From NCBI GenBank assembly GCA_047971925.1, contig JBKEAC010000030.1, positions 1 to 40,445 of the forward strand: DNA of 40,445 nt, read 5' to 3'. The stretch comes from JBKEDC01 sp047971925 (GTDB lineage: Bacteria; Bacteroidota; Bacteroidia; Bacteroidales; Prolixibacteraceae). The notes under the pieces are model-generated. The model ran no database searches, was not told where the DNA came from, and saw nothing but the letters and a program-made list of their open reading frames with translations. A program made the position numbers and the translations under genes. Within the stretch, counting starts at the first letter, position 1, and each line of letters starts with the position of its first letter. This document shows, in pieces, positions 16,687 through 26,096 of the stretch.

Positions 16687-18516
16687 ATGAATAGAAGATA
16701 TTTAATCCTATGGAGTGTTATGCTTCTTCTTCTGACAGTTTCATGCCAAGAAGAGGAAAAGTATAGTGCCTCGGTGGTGAGACAATTAGAAATGACGCTC
16801 GACGGTGAGCCCTGGTCGCTGAGAGCTGGCGAAAATGGTAAGCCTTTAGTGGTTTTTACAGCTCCTGATGGCGAATATGTGGCAAACTATACCACGCAAT
16901 ATCGTTTCCAATTGGGAGACGGCAGTTATTATTTTATTGCCACAACCGATGCGGTCAATTTATTTCCCGACAGCACTATTGCTAATGGGTTGCATGAAGC
17001 TGTGATTAAGCAAATGGCAACAGCAGATCTTAAAATTCAGGTGTCAGACCCCATTGCATGTAGTTCGCCATTTGGAGAGGTGGTGAAACTACCCATCAAA
17101 AGTAGGACAGGAACAATCCGTTTGGTGGCATCAGATTTAAAGCAAGACAAACGCTACACCTCGGTGAGAACAACAGTAACCTCACCACGATCAGCATATC
17201 ATGTGGGCACCACTAAATTTGAGGAAAAAGCAGTGAGTCTAGTTCGTTCGAAAACAACAAACTCTGGTGGGGTAGGATATGCCGACAATTTCATTGTGTT
17301 TATTACTGATGCTGAAGGAGTTTCTGTGAAATTTGAATTACTCGATTCTAATGGCACGGTGGTAGAAACTCGCCAATTGGCTGGCAAGATTGATGTGTAT
17401 CCTGGAGTGGTGAGCGAAGTGTCGTTTGAACTGAACAATGCGAGCGAGCCTGTCATTCAAGACTACACTGTGACAATTGTTGATGAAGAGTGGACAGATG
17501 AAACCATTGTGCCTGAGATACCAGTAGTAGCTCCAGAAGGCTATGTATATGTGGCTCCTGGCGACGATCTAGACGCGATATTTAACACACTGAAAGCTGA
17601 TGATGAAGTGGAAACAATCCAATTGTATTTGAAAGCGGGCGAAAGCTATGAGCTTGGGAAATCAACACTCAATGATCTTCCTAAAGGGTTTGTAATTTTG
17701 GCGCAAAAGCCAAGCGAGGGGCAGGAAAAAGCAAAATTGAAAATCAATGGTTCGGTTAGTCTAGGGCAGGATACTGGCACGCCTATTCAGTTAGATAAAG
17801 TTGTTTTCGAAAATTTAGCGATCACACAAGGAGGACGATTCTTCTATTATAAAAATCAAGATTTTGAAGTAGAAACAATTAAATTTAAAGATTGCGACTT
17901 TGTGGATCTTTCTGCTGATTTCACTATGTGGTATCAAAGTGCTGATGGTGATTATATGCAGGTTTGCCATAACTTTACAATCGACGGTTGCCAATTTATT
18001 AATCTTGATTTAGGAAGTAGTGCGTTGTTAGGTTTGGGAACAAAAAATATCTTACCGATCTATAACATCACCATCAAGAATTCAACTTTCCACATGAAGG
18101 ATTTAGCATCGCCATTGGTGAGTAATTTGCAAAAGATTGACAAAACACTCACGGTTGATATTCAGAACAACACGTTTGTGAATGCAGGAACAAGCACTGC
18201 AACTTGGCTCAATTTTGATGCGCGAGGTTCAGATGAGTTTAACTTGATAATCAAGAACAACTTGATGGGTGGAAGTGCAGCAACGGCAAGTGGTACATGG
18301 ACAAGCATTCGTGTAACAAATACACTAAACAAAACGATTGAAGGTAACTACACCGCATCTGATTATGTGCTGACATGGGGAGTTGATGAAGTGCCCACAA
18401 TTAGTGCTAGTTCGACTACGGAATTATTTGACGACCCAATCAATGGCAACCTAACATTAGCTCCGTCTTCTGATGCTTACAGTAATAATGCTGGCGACCC
18501 TCGTTGGATTAAATAA
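16687..18516 (+). CDS. Surface lipoprotein with C-terminal right-handed beta-helix (DUF4957/DUF5123-like)
   Basis: This 609-aa lipoprotein has lipobox LLTVSC (cysteine 20) and acidic QEEEKY, so surface display is likely. Residues 25-270 are beta-rich and resemble fimbrillin-like domains. From about 285 (VYVAPGDDLDAIFNTL) onward it shows short strands with repeated F-x-N-x-x-I and F-K-D-C-D-F turns (VVFENLAI, IKFKDCDF, FTIDGCQFINL, ITIKNSTF, VDIQNNTFVNAG), the hallmark of a pectate-lyase-like right-handed beta-helix. It ends AGDPRWIK, nearly the same end as the protein at 26097. Such DUF4957/DUF5123 proteins are common in pectin PULs and are assumed to bind polymer. No lyase or hydrolase catalytic set is evident. 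It lies 11 bp before the pectate lyase gene. Confidence 0.82.
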   Translation: MNRRYLILWSVMLLLLTVSCQEEEKYSASVVRQLEMTLDGEPWSLRAGENGKPLVVFTAPDGEYVANYTTQYRFQLGDGSYYFIATTDAVNLFPDSTIANGLHEAVIKQMATADLKIQVSDPIACSSPFGEVVKLPIKSRTGTIRLVASDLKQDKRYTSVRTTVTSPRSAYHVGTTKFEEKAVSLVRSKTTNSGGVGYADNFIVFITDAEGVSVKFELLDSNGTVVETRQLAGKIDVYPGVVSEVSFELNNASEPVIQDYTVTIVDEEWTDETIVPEIPVVAPEGYVYVAPGDDLDAIFNTLKADDEVETIQLYLKAGESYELGKSTLNDLPKGFVILAQKPSEGQEKAKLKINGSVSLGQDTGTPIQLDKVVFENLAITQGGRFFYYKNQDFEVETIKFKDCDFVDLSADFTMWYQSADGDYMQVCHNFTIDGCQFINLDLGSSALLGLGTKNILPIYNITIKNSTFHMKDLASPLVSNLQKIDKTLTVDIQNNTFVNAGTSTATWLNFDARGSDEFNLIIKNNLMGGSAATASGTWTSIRVTNTLNKTIEGNYTASDYVLTWGVDEVPTISASSTTELFDDPINGNLTLAPSSDAYSNNAGDPRWIK

Positions 18517-18527
18517 ATAAAGACGAT

Positions 18528-20933
18528 ATGAATAGACAGATATTATTAACCTTATCAATTGTTTGGCTTTGCCTTTCATGTACCTCGGAAGATGATAATT
18601 TGACGGGCGACAAAACAACAATCTTTAAGGTTTCAAAAGCAGCGGTGAGCCTAGCAAGCATGGAAGGTTCAGCTACAATTAGTATTGAATCGACCTACGA
18701 TTGGAATGCCACAGTACAAGATGGTGATGAGTGGATTTCCCTTTCGCCAACAAGCGGAGATGGTAATGGCCCTCTTCGGATTAAAGTGAATGATAATTCT
18801 GATGGAGACTCGCGTAGTGGAAAGGTTCAAATAATAACCAATTCCAATGAGCAAGCATCTCACGTAGTGGTGGTAAACCAATTGGGAGCCTCACCCGATA
18901 TTTTATTGAGCTATTCTGATGAACCTGTTTTGGCAGAAGGTGGCGAAGTGGAAATGGAGGTGGTGGCTAACGTGGAATGGGAAGTATTCATTGACGAATC
19001 AATCGATTGGATAAGCTTACAAACCTTAAACACGAAATCAAGTTACCAAAGCACGAATATTACTTTTTCCGTGAGTGCAAACACTGGAGCTCGAAGATCT
19101 GCCGAGGTGGAAATCCGTGCGGTGGGTGAGTATAGCCTCAGCCGAAAGGTGAAAATAGAACAGCAAGAATCAGTGGCTTTTTTAGCTATCGAACGCACCA
19201 TTTATGAGCTTCCTTATAAATGTGAAACGCTTACGATTCCAGTTGATTTTGGAGAATATGAAACTCAATATGTGGTGAATCCACAAGTGGACTGGATTAC
19301 GTGGGATAAGGATGCATCTACCCATGAGCAAATTGTGTTGCAAATTAAAGACAACGACCAATCAGATTTCCCTCGCGAAGCGGTGGTTCAGGTGGTGAAT
19401 GTTTCGCTCAAAGAGAACCTATCGATCTTGCAATATGGCAAGCCTAATCCTAGAATAGGTGATGATGTGACTGCCGATGTGTTAGCTTTTCCGGGTGCCG
19501 AAGGTGGCGGTCGGTTTGTGATTGGCGGTAGAGGTGGGAAAGTATATCACGTGACCAATCTTCTAGATTATACCAGTAGTGAAGCCTCGATACCAGGGAG
19601 TATTCGCTATGGAATAGATGTGGAAAGTGCCAATATCATTGTTTTTGATGTTTCAGGAAACATTGAACTTAAAAGATCGTTAGGGCTCAATCGTAGAAAC
19701 ATCAGCTTGATTGGGCAAACAGCTCCTGGAGATGGAATTACATTTAAAAACTTTGGTGTGAGCATTGACTCTGATAAAGGGAACGCTGTAATTCGCTTTT
19801 TGCGCTTTCGCCCTGGAGATTCAGTACCTGAATCATTGGGTGGATATTACCGAAGTGCGGAAGAGAAGCCAAATCAAACTCCCGACTTTCAAAATGATTG
19901 TTTGACTGGTCGCTATTTTGAAGGCGCCATCGTTGACCACGTGAGTGCCAGTTGGGGGATCGACGAGTGTTTCAGCTTTTATGGGGTGAAGAACTTCACG
20001 GCTCAATGGGTGATTGTGAGCGAAAGTTTGAACTGCTCATTCCATGGTAAAGGAGCACATGGCTATGGTGCCATGTTTAGTGGTGACAATGCTTCTTTCC
20101 ACCATATTTTAGTGGCATCTCACGGAAGTAGGAATCCTCGAATTTCTGATTTAAGTGCTCCAGAAGATCGCGGTAGCAATGACTATGTGGGCTATTTTGA
20201 TGTGCGAAATATTGTGATGTATAATTGGAGTAGTATGGGGCAAGGTGCCTATGGGGGAAAACTAGCCACGTTCAATTACGTGAACAATTATTATCGCCCT
20301 GGACCAGCAACCGATTGGAGCAATGGAAAGCGAGCGGCTCGTATTTTGAGCACCGACCCAACTGCCCGCATCTTTGCTGAAGGCTCGGTGGTTGAAGGTA
20401 ATGCCGATCGAACAGCCGACAACTGGTTGGGTATTTGGAATGAATTTGATAGTTCGCTTAGCCCAACTGAGGAAGAAAAAGCGGCTATGAAGATGGATTC
20501 ACCTCAGCCATTTGCAAAAGTGACTACCCACACCGCGCAATTAGCCTATAATCGAGTGACTGAATATGCAGGAAATTCCTTTAGAAGAGATGCGCATGAT
20601 AAACGAATCATTCAAGAAATGTTATCGAAAACAGCTACGTATGTAGGATCGGTTACTAATGATAAAATACCAGGCATCATTGATGCTGTGGCAGACACCG
20701 ACGGATATCCAACGTTGAAATCATTGGAAGCCCCAATTGATACGGACACCGATGGTATCCCAGACATTTGGGAAGATGCCTATGGATTGAATAAAGACAA
20801 CGCCAATGATGCAAATACTTACGAATTAGATAACATGAATAGATATAATAACTTGGAAGTGTATTTCCACAATTTGGTGCAGCACATTGTCTATTATCAA
20901 AATCAAGGTGGAACTCAAATGGAAAAATTATAA
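18528..20933 (+). CDS. Surface pectate lyase, polysaccharide lyase family 1, with BACON domains
   Basis: This 801-aa lipoprotein (lipobox LCLSC, cysteine 18, then acidic TSEDDN) has two clear BACON domains (about 33-121 and 123-215, both with W-I-S-L) and a third related one (about 220-305, DWITWD). The PL1 beta-helix begins near 318 with AFPGAEGGGRFVIGGRGG, a signature of Bacteroidota PL1 enzymes. It continues through IVDHVSASWGIDE and SHGSRNPRIS, where Arg535/Arg538 fit the RxPR motif that supplies the catalytic arginine. A calcium-type segment DTDTDGIPDIWED follows near 738. By family, the enzyme cleaves de-esterified homogalacturonan by calcium-dependent beta-elimination, here at the cell surface. 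The BACON domains probably act as spacer or binding modules. It lies 11 bp after the beta-helix lipoprotein and 21 bp before susC. An exact PL1 subfamily cannot be given. Confidence 0.92.
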   Translation: MNRQILLTLSIVWLCLSCTSEDDNLTGDKTTIFKVSKAAVSLASMEGSATISIESTYDWNATVQDGDEWISLSPTSGDGNGPLRIKVNDNSDGDSRSGKVQIITNSNEQASHVVVVNQLGASPDILLSYSDEPVLAEGGEVEMEVVANVEWEVFIDESIDWISLQTLNTKSSYQSTNITFSVSANTGARRSAEVEIRAVGEYSLSRKVKIEQQESVAFLAIERTIYELPYKCETLTIPVDFGEYETQYVVNPQVDWITWDKDASTHEQIVLQIKDNDQSDFPREAVVQVVNVSLKENLSILQYGKPNPRIGDDVTADVLAFPGAEGGGRFVIGGRGGKVYHVTNLLDYTSSEASIPGSIRYGIDVESANIIVFDVSGNIELKRSLGLNRRNISLIGQTAPGDGITFKNFGVSIDSDKGNAVIRFLRFRPGDSVPESLGGYYRSAEEKPNQTPDFQNDCLTGRYFEGAIVDHVSASWGIDECFSFYGVKNFTAQWVIVSESLNCSFHGKGAHGYGAMFSGDNASFHHILVASHGSRNPRISDLSAPEDRGSNDYVGYFDVRNIVMYNWSSMGQGAYGGKLATFNYVNNYYRPGPATDWSNGKRAARILSTDPTARIFAEGSVVEGNADRTADNWLGIWNEFDSSLSPTEEEKAAMKMDSPQPFAKVTTHTAQLAYNRVTEYAGNSFRRDAHDKRIIQEMLSKTATYVGSVTNDKIPGIIDAVADTDGYPTLKSLEAPIDTDTDGIPDIWEDAYGLNKDNANDANTYELDNMNRYNNLEVYFHNLVQHIVYYQNQGGTQMEKL

Positions 20934-20954
20934 TTGAATAATCGAGCTTTAATT

Positions 20955-23900
20955 ATGAAGAACAAAATTATATTAAGTTTAATCACCATTTTGTGTTGCT
21001 CTTGGGGAGCATGGGCGCAAACGGTGATTAAGGGGCAAGTAACATCGAGTGATGGATTTTTGCCTGGTGCAACAGTGCTTGAACGAGGAACTAACAATGG
21101 AACAGTGACCGATGTAGATGGTAATTTCACGATATCGGTGAGCGATCCAAACGCAGCAACACTAGAAATTCGTTTTGTGGGGATGAAAACCAGTTGGGAG
21201 GACTTGAAAGGAAGAACCGCTGATATTAAAATTAAAATGGAATCGGAAAATAAATTCGATGATGTTGTGGTAATCGGTTATGGCACGCAAAAAAGAGAGA
21301 ATTTAACGGGAGCTATCGCATCGGTGTCGGGCGATGTTCTGGTAAAAACGCCAGCAGCTTCAGTGGGCGAGGCCATGATCGGAAAATTGCCAGGAGTGCA
21401 AATCACTCAATCGGATGGCTCGCCAGACGCTGACATTGTGATTCGAGTGCGTGGAGGTGGCTCCATTACCGAAGATAATTCTCCATTGATTTTGGTGGAC
21501 GGATTCGAGGTGAGCAGTTTGAATGATGTTCCTCCATCTGATATTGAATCAATCGATGTGCTCAAAGATGCATCTTCTACAGCTATTTATGGTGCACGTG
21601 GTGCTAACGGGGTTATATTAGTTACCACGAAGCAGCCTAAAGGGGGAAAAATAACGGTCAATATAAACTCTTACTGGCAGATGAAAACGTTGGCAAATAA
21701 GATTGATGTGATGGATCCTTATGAATTTGTGTTGATGCAATATGAATACGACCGGCAGAAATCATCGAACCCCACTAATTTTTATAACAAATACGGACAA
21801 GCATATGAATTATATAAATATCAAGGTGTGGAGGGAACTGATTGGCAAGATGAAATATTCGGATCAAATCCAATTGCCAGGTTTACTGATTTTAACGTGA
21901 CTGGTGGAACTCAAAAAACAAAGTATAAACTTTCGTTTGCCAACCAAGATCAACCAGGAGTGCTCATAGGAAGTGGATTGACACAAACCAACATGAACTT
22001 TACTATCCAAACTGAATTAGCAAAGGGATTAACCTTGGAATATCGCACTCGCTTCGTTGATCAATTACTCGAAGGCGATGGAACCGAAGGGGTAAGTCTG
22101 CTTGATGCTTTGCGCCAAGCACCAACAGAGGGTTTAGATGATTTCATGACTCTTCCCGAAGACAACACTTATTTTGATCCTGATGATTTTGATGAAGTGG
22201 TGCGCATGAATCCTAAAGAAAAAGCAGAAAACAACTTTCGAAATAGAACGAGAAGAACATTTAACACGGCTGCATCTCTAAACTGGGATATTATCGAAAA
22301 TCTTTCTTTTCGATCAGAATTTTCATATGAATATAAATATGAAGAAAATAAAAGATTCTGGGGTGTGGATGAGAGCGTGGCAAAAAGCAACAACAATCAA
22401 CCAGTGATTCAATGGAAAATGGGAGAAAGTCCCAGATGGCAGCTGAATAACCGCGTGAATTATAACTTCACGTTAAATGACATGCACAAATTTAATGTCA
22501 TGGTGGGGCAAGAGATGAAGAACTCGGAAAGCTGGGATAAAAGCTATTCATCACGCTATTTCCCCGAAACAACTACACCTGAAAAAGCTTTTGATAATAT
22601 TGCTTTAGGAACAGTGTATGAAAGCTCATCTTCTGCTGGCTCTCCTGTGCGTGTGGCTTCTTTCTTCGGGCGTGTGGAATATGGATACAATGATAAATAT
22701 TTGGCAACTGTGACAGCTCGTGCCGATGGGTCAACCAAGTTTGCCAAAGGCAATCGTTGGGGAATATTTCCGGCAGCTTCTTTTGCATGGCGATTATCGA
22801 ATGAAGATTTCATGCTAAATGCAGAGAAAATTTCCAACTTGAAGTTACGAGCTGGCTTTGGTGTTTCGGGTAATGATAGAATAGGAAGTGACCAATATGC
22901 TAAATATTATAAAGTATCGAAAAGCCGACCTGTGGGATGGGCAGATAATCAAGATAACTATTATTACAACTTCTATAACACAAGCAGCTTGTATAATCCT
23001 AAAATTAAATGGGAAACGACTATCACTAGAAACATAGGGGTAGACATCGGCTTGTTTAATGGGCGCATTGATGGAGCTCTTGATGTATATTGGAACTCAA
23101 CGAAAGATCTTTTAGTACCATCAGATATACCTGGGCACACCGGATATACTAGTCAAGTAACTAATGCAGGACAGACCTCAAACCGTGGGGTGGAACTTTC
23201 AATTAATGCCTATATTGTGGAGAAAAAAGATTGGACTTTGAGTGCGAGCTTTAATATCGGGCACAATAAAAACAAAATTGATAAGTTGTCGTCGGGAGAA
23301 ACCGAATGGATCCTTTCCTCAGGATGGGCTGGTTCAGGCTTGCTAAACACAGATGATTACCGCGCTTATGTGGGAGGAACAAAAGGATTAATGTATGGCT
23401 TCGTGAATGATGGTTTCTACACCATGGACGACTTTGAGTCATTTGATTCATCGGCACGCACTTGGAAACTAAAACCAGGTGTGGTGGATTCATCGAATCT
23501 TTCGGGAGCTCCTCGTCCTGGAAATGCGAAGTTTAAACGTCTCACTTCTGAAAGCGAGGGTGATGCCAGTAACTATGTGATCGGAGATAATGACCGCCAA
23601 GTAATTGGGGAAACAACGCCCGATTTTTCAGGGGGGGTCGGATTGAATGCTACGTATAAGAATTTTGACTTTTCAATGTTCTTTAACTTCATGGTGGGCT
23701 TCGATGTGTTCAATGCCAACAAAGTTGATTTGACTTCTTGGTCGAGTAATAATCGAAATAATCTCGGCATGGAAATGTCGAAAGATAAACGCTGGAGAAA
23801 CTTTGATGATATGGGTAATGAGATTCGTTATCAACCTGATGTTTTAGGTGAGTTTAATAAAAATGCAACCATCTGGAACCCCACTTCTATTGGCAAGCCG

Positions 23901-24167
23901 ATTGCCATGTCATATGCCGTTGAAGATGGCTCTTTCTTGCGCTTAAACAACTTAAATATAGGATATACTTTTAACAGAGAGTTGACTCGTAAAATAGGAT
24001 TGAGTAAATTGAGGTTATATGCCACTGGTAGCAACTTATTTATCATCACGGGCTATTCTGGTTACGATCCTGAGGTGAACATTGAAACGGGGCTAACACC
24101 AAACATTGATTATAATGCCTACCCAAGAAGTAGGGCATATACTTTTGGTGCACAATTGACATTTTAA
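20955..24167 (+). CDS. SusC-type TonB-dependent outer-membrane transporter 1
   Basis: About 1,070 aa. Signal peptide MKNKIILSLITILCCSWGAWAQ; carboxypeptidase-regulatory-like domain (about 23-95, VIKGQVTSSDGFLPGATV); TonB-box-type segment near 100 (DDVVVIGYGTQKRENLTGAI); plug domain (about 110-225) with SusC signatures VRIRGG-like VIRVRGGGS and DASSTAIYGARGANGVI; then a long beta-barrel ending YTFGAQLTF. By family it imports oligosaccharides, here presumably pectic, together with the SusD at 24194. ATG 20955 is chosen because upstream in-frame codons only offer a TTG start (20934) and would lengthen the signal peptide. It lies 21 bp after the pectate lyase stop. No frameshift or missing domain is seen. 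Confidence 0.96.
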   Translation: MKNKIILSLITILCCSWGAWAQTVIKGQVTSSDGFLPGATVLERGTNNGTVTDVDGNFTISVSDPNAATLEIRFVGMKTSWEDLKGRTADIKIKMESENKFDDVVVIGYGTQKRENLTGAIASVSGDVLVKTPAASVGEAMIGKLPGVQITQSDGSPDADIVIRVRGGGSITEDNSPLILVDGFEVSSLNDVPPSDIESIDVLKDASSTAIYGARGANGVILVTTKQPKGGKITVNINSYWQMKTLANKIDVMDPYEFVLMQYEYDRQKSSNPTNFYNKYGQAYELYKYQGVEGTDWQDEIFGSNPIARFTDFNVTGGTQKTKYKLSFANQDQPGVLIGSGLTQTNMNFTIQTELAKGLTLEYRTRFVDQLLEGDGTEGVSLLDALRQAPTEGLDDFMTLPEDNTYFDPDDFDEVVRMNPKEKAENNFRNRTRRTFNTAASLNWDIIENLSFRSEFSYEYKYEENKRFWGVDESVAKSNNNQPVIQWKMGESPRWQLNNRVNYNFTLNDMHKFNVMVGQEMKNSESWDKSYSSRYFPETTTPEKAFDNIALGTVYESSSSAGSPVRVASFFGRVEYGYNDKYLATVTARADGSTKFAKGNRWGIFPAASFAWRLSNEDFMLNAEKISNLKLRAGFGVSGNDRIGSDQYAKYYKVSKSRPVGWADNQDNYYYNFYNTSSLYNPKIKWETTITRNIGVDIGLFNGRIDGALDVYWNSTKDLLVPSDIPGHTGYTSQVTNAGQTSNRGVELSINAYIVEKKDWTLSASFNIGHNKNKIDKLSSGETEWILSSGWAGSGLLNTDDYRAYVGGTKGLMYGFVNDGFYTMDDFESFDSSARTWKLKPGVVDSSNLSGAPRPGNAKFKRLTSESEGDASNYVIGDNDRQVIGETTPDFSGGVGLNATYKNFDFSMFFNFMVGFDVFNANKVDLTSWSSNNRNNLGMEMSKDKRWRNFDDMGNEIRYQPDVLGEFNKNATIWNPTSIGKPIAMSYAVEDGSFLRLNNLNIGYTFNRELTRKIGLSKLRLYATGSNLFIITGYSGYDPEVNIETGLTPNIDYNAYPRSRAYTFGAQLTF

Positions 24168-24193
24168 TTAGATAAACTAAATAAAAGAGAAAT

Positions 24194-26086
24194 ATGAAAA
24201 CAAAAATATTATATGTGGTGAGCCTTTGTCTAATGGTGGTATTTTCCTCTTGCGACGACTACCTTGATGTGACACCTGGAACAGGATTCACGGAAGAGCA
24301 GGTATATTCTTCCGTAGAAGAAATGCAATCAGTGATGGCTGGAATTTACTCTCTGATGCTCACCGATCAAACTTATGCTAGTCGGATAGCAAATGGTTTC
24401 AACACTAATACCGATGTGGAAATCTCGGGAATATCTACTCAAAGCGTTAGTGTGAATGGTGGCGATGTGGCTTGTTTTGATCCTAAGCCCTATTGGACAA
24501 CTCTCAATGATACTTGGAATGCTATGTATCGAATCATTAACCTTGCCAACGATGTGGTGGCTGGGATTGAAGGTTCAGAACTATACATGAATGCCGATAA
24601 AAGTGTAGCCTCGCCAGTGATGCACATGCATGGTGAAGCGAAAACGCTTAGGGCAATGGTGTATTTAGACCTAATTCGTATTTGGGGAGATGTGATTTAT
24701 CGTACCGAATCGCCTAAAGATGGCGAAAATTATGTGGTGAGTGTGACTGATCGCAACGTGATTTTGGAAGCTCTCATTGATGAATTGATAGAAGTGGAGC
24801 CAACCATGATGTATGCTTCAGAGTTGGATTACGGCGTGGAGCGAGCTTCAAGAGAATATTGCCAAGGATTAATCGGTTTGCTTGCCATGAATAGAGGAGG
24901 ATGGACGCTTCGTCCTGATGTAACCAACCCGACTAGTGTGGGATATATGGAGCGAGGAGAAAGTTATGCAGATTACTATGCAATTGCGATTGAATATTTA
25001 GGCAAAGTGATTGAAAGTGGTCGCCACAGCCTTAATCTCTCTTATGCTGATTTTTGGCGTCAAATTAATAACTGGAATTCACCTGTTGATGATGATATCA
25101 TTTTCTCTATTCCGATGTTGAAGAACTCAAGCGGTATTTTTGCTTATCAAATTGGGGTGCAAATTGCGGAGGGAAGTCATGCGTATGGTCGTGCATCGAG
25201 TTATGTACATGTGTGTGGCACCTACCCATATTCTTTTGCACAGGGAGATTTGCGTAAGAACGTCATTTGTGCTCCTTATCAATATACTGAAAATCTCGAT
25301 CAGGAAATTCGTTTGGGAATGGCGCGAATATCAACCGGGAAATGGTCGAAACTTTATATGGATTCACCGCTAGGCTCATCGAGTGCAGGAGGCACAGGAG
25401 TTAATTACACCTACATGCGTTATGCCGATGTGTTGCTGCTTTATGCGGAAGCGGTGAACGAACTCTATGGACCACGCGAAGACGCTAAAGAATGCTTGAA
25501 GCAAGTGCGTCGTCGTGCCTTTGATGCAGATCATCATGGTGAAATGGTTGACTCTTACGTGGGGGCATTGGGAACCAAAGACGATTTTTTTCAAGCGATC
25601 ATGGATGAGAGAAAATGGGAGTTTGGCGGTGAAGGAATACGCAAATATGACCTAGCGCGTTGGAATAAATATAGCGAGGTGATTTATAATCTATATCATG
25701 AGTTGATTGATTGGGGAAAAGGAGCAAATGGGATTGGATCAATGACAGGATTGGTGCCAGCTTATGTGTTTTATAAAGAAGTAGCCGATCCTGATCATGC
25801 CGAAAGAAACATTCTCGATTTGAAAGGGTATGATGAGGTGGTGAATGGTAAGCCCGAAGGTTATACCGCCCAAGCCTTTGTGGTAGACTGGTATCCTGTG
25901 AATAAAGAAACTGAACTCAGAGAGCCTTCTAATGATTTAAAATGGAGCTTTCGAGGATTTATAAATTATAATAATGCGGCTACAGTTCAGCCCACACACC
26001 CACTAAGATATCTATGTCCCTATCCAACTAAAGTGATCACTGATCACAGAGGCAAGATTCAAAACTATTATGGATTTAGCAATTAA
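24194..26086 (+). CDS. SusD-type surface glycan-binding lipoprotein 1
   Basis: This 630-aa lipoprotein has lipobox VFSSC (cysteine 20) followed by DDYLDVTPG, the standard SusD opening. It shows the usual landmarks: the early helical region (VYSSVEEMQSVMAGIY), the TPR-like part with AKTLRAMVYLDLIRIWGDV, the YMRYADVLLLYAEAVNEL signature near 410, and the C-terminal ERKWEFGGEGIRKYDLARW stretch. By family it captures the polysaccharide at the cell surface and forms the lid of the SusC transporter. It follows susC after 26 bp and precedes a beta-helix lipoprotein after 10 bp, where the starch prototype would have SusE/F. Confidence 0.95.
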   Translation: MKTKILYVVSLCLMVVFSSCDDYLDVTPGTGFTEEQVYSSVEEMQSVMAGIYSLMLTDQTYASRIANGFNTNTDVEISGISTQSVSVNGGDVACFDPKPYWTTLNDTWNAMYRIINLANDVVAGIEGSELYMNADKSVASPVMHMHGEAKTLRAMVYLDLIRIWGDVIYRTESPKDGENYVVSVTDRNVILEALIDELIEVEPTMMYASELDYGVERASREYCQGLIGLLAMNRGGWTLRPDVTNPTSVGYMERGESYADYYAIAIEYLGKVIESGRHSLNLSYADFWRQINNWNSPVDDDIIFSIPMLKNSSGIFAYQIGVQIAEGSHAYGRASSYVHVCGTYPYSFAQGDLRKNVICAPYQYTENLDQEIRLGMARISTGKWSKLYMDSPLGSSSAGGTGVNYTYMRYADVLLLYAEAVNELYGPREDAKECLKQVRRRAFDADHHGEMVDSYVGALGTKDDFFQAIMDERKWEFGGEGIRKYDLARWNKYSEVIYNLYHELIDWGKGANGIGSMTGLVPAYVFYKEVADPDHAERNILDLKGYDEVVNGKPEGYTAQAFVVDWYPVNKETELREPSNDLKWSFRGFINYNNAATVQPTHPLRYLCPYPTKVITDHRGKIQNYYGFSN

Positions 26087-26096
26087 AAAAACAAAG

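Noticed and set aside
20934..20954. TTG start extending susC by seven codons
   Set aside because: ATG 20955 gives a standard signal peptide; the TTG immediately follows the stop of the pectate lyase gene and would add an unusual N-terminus.
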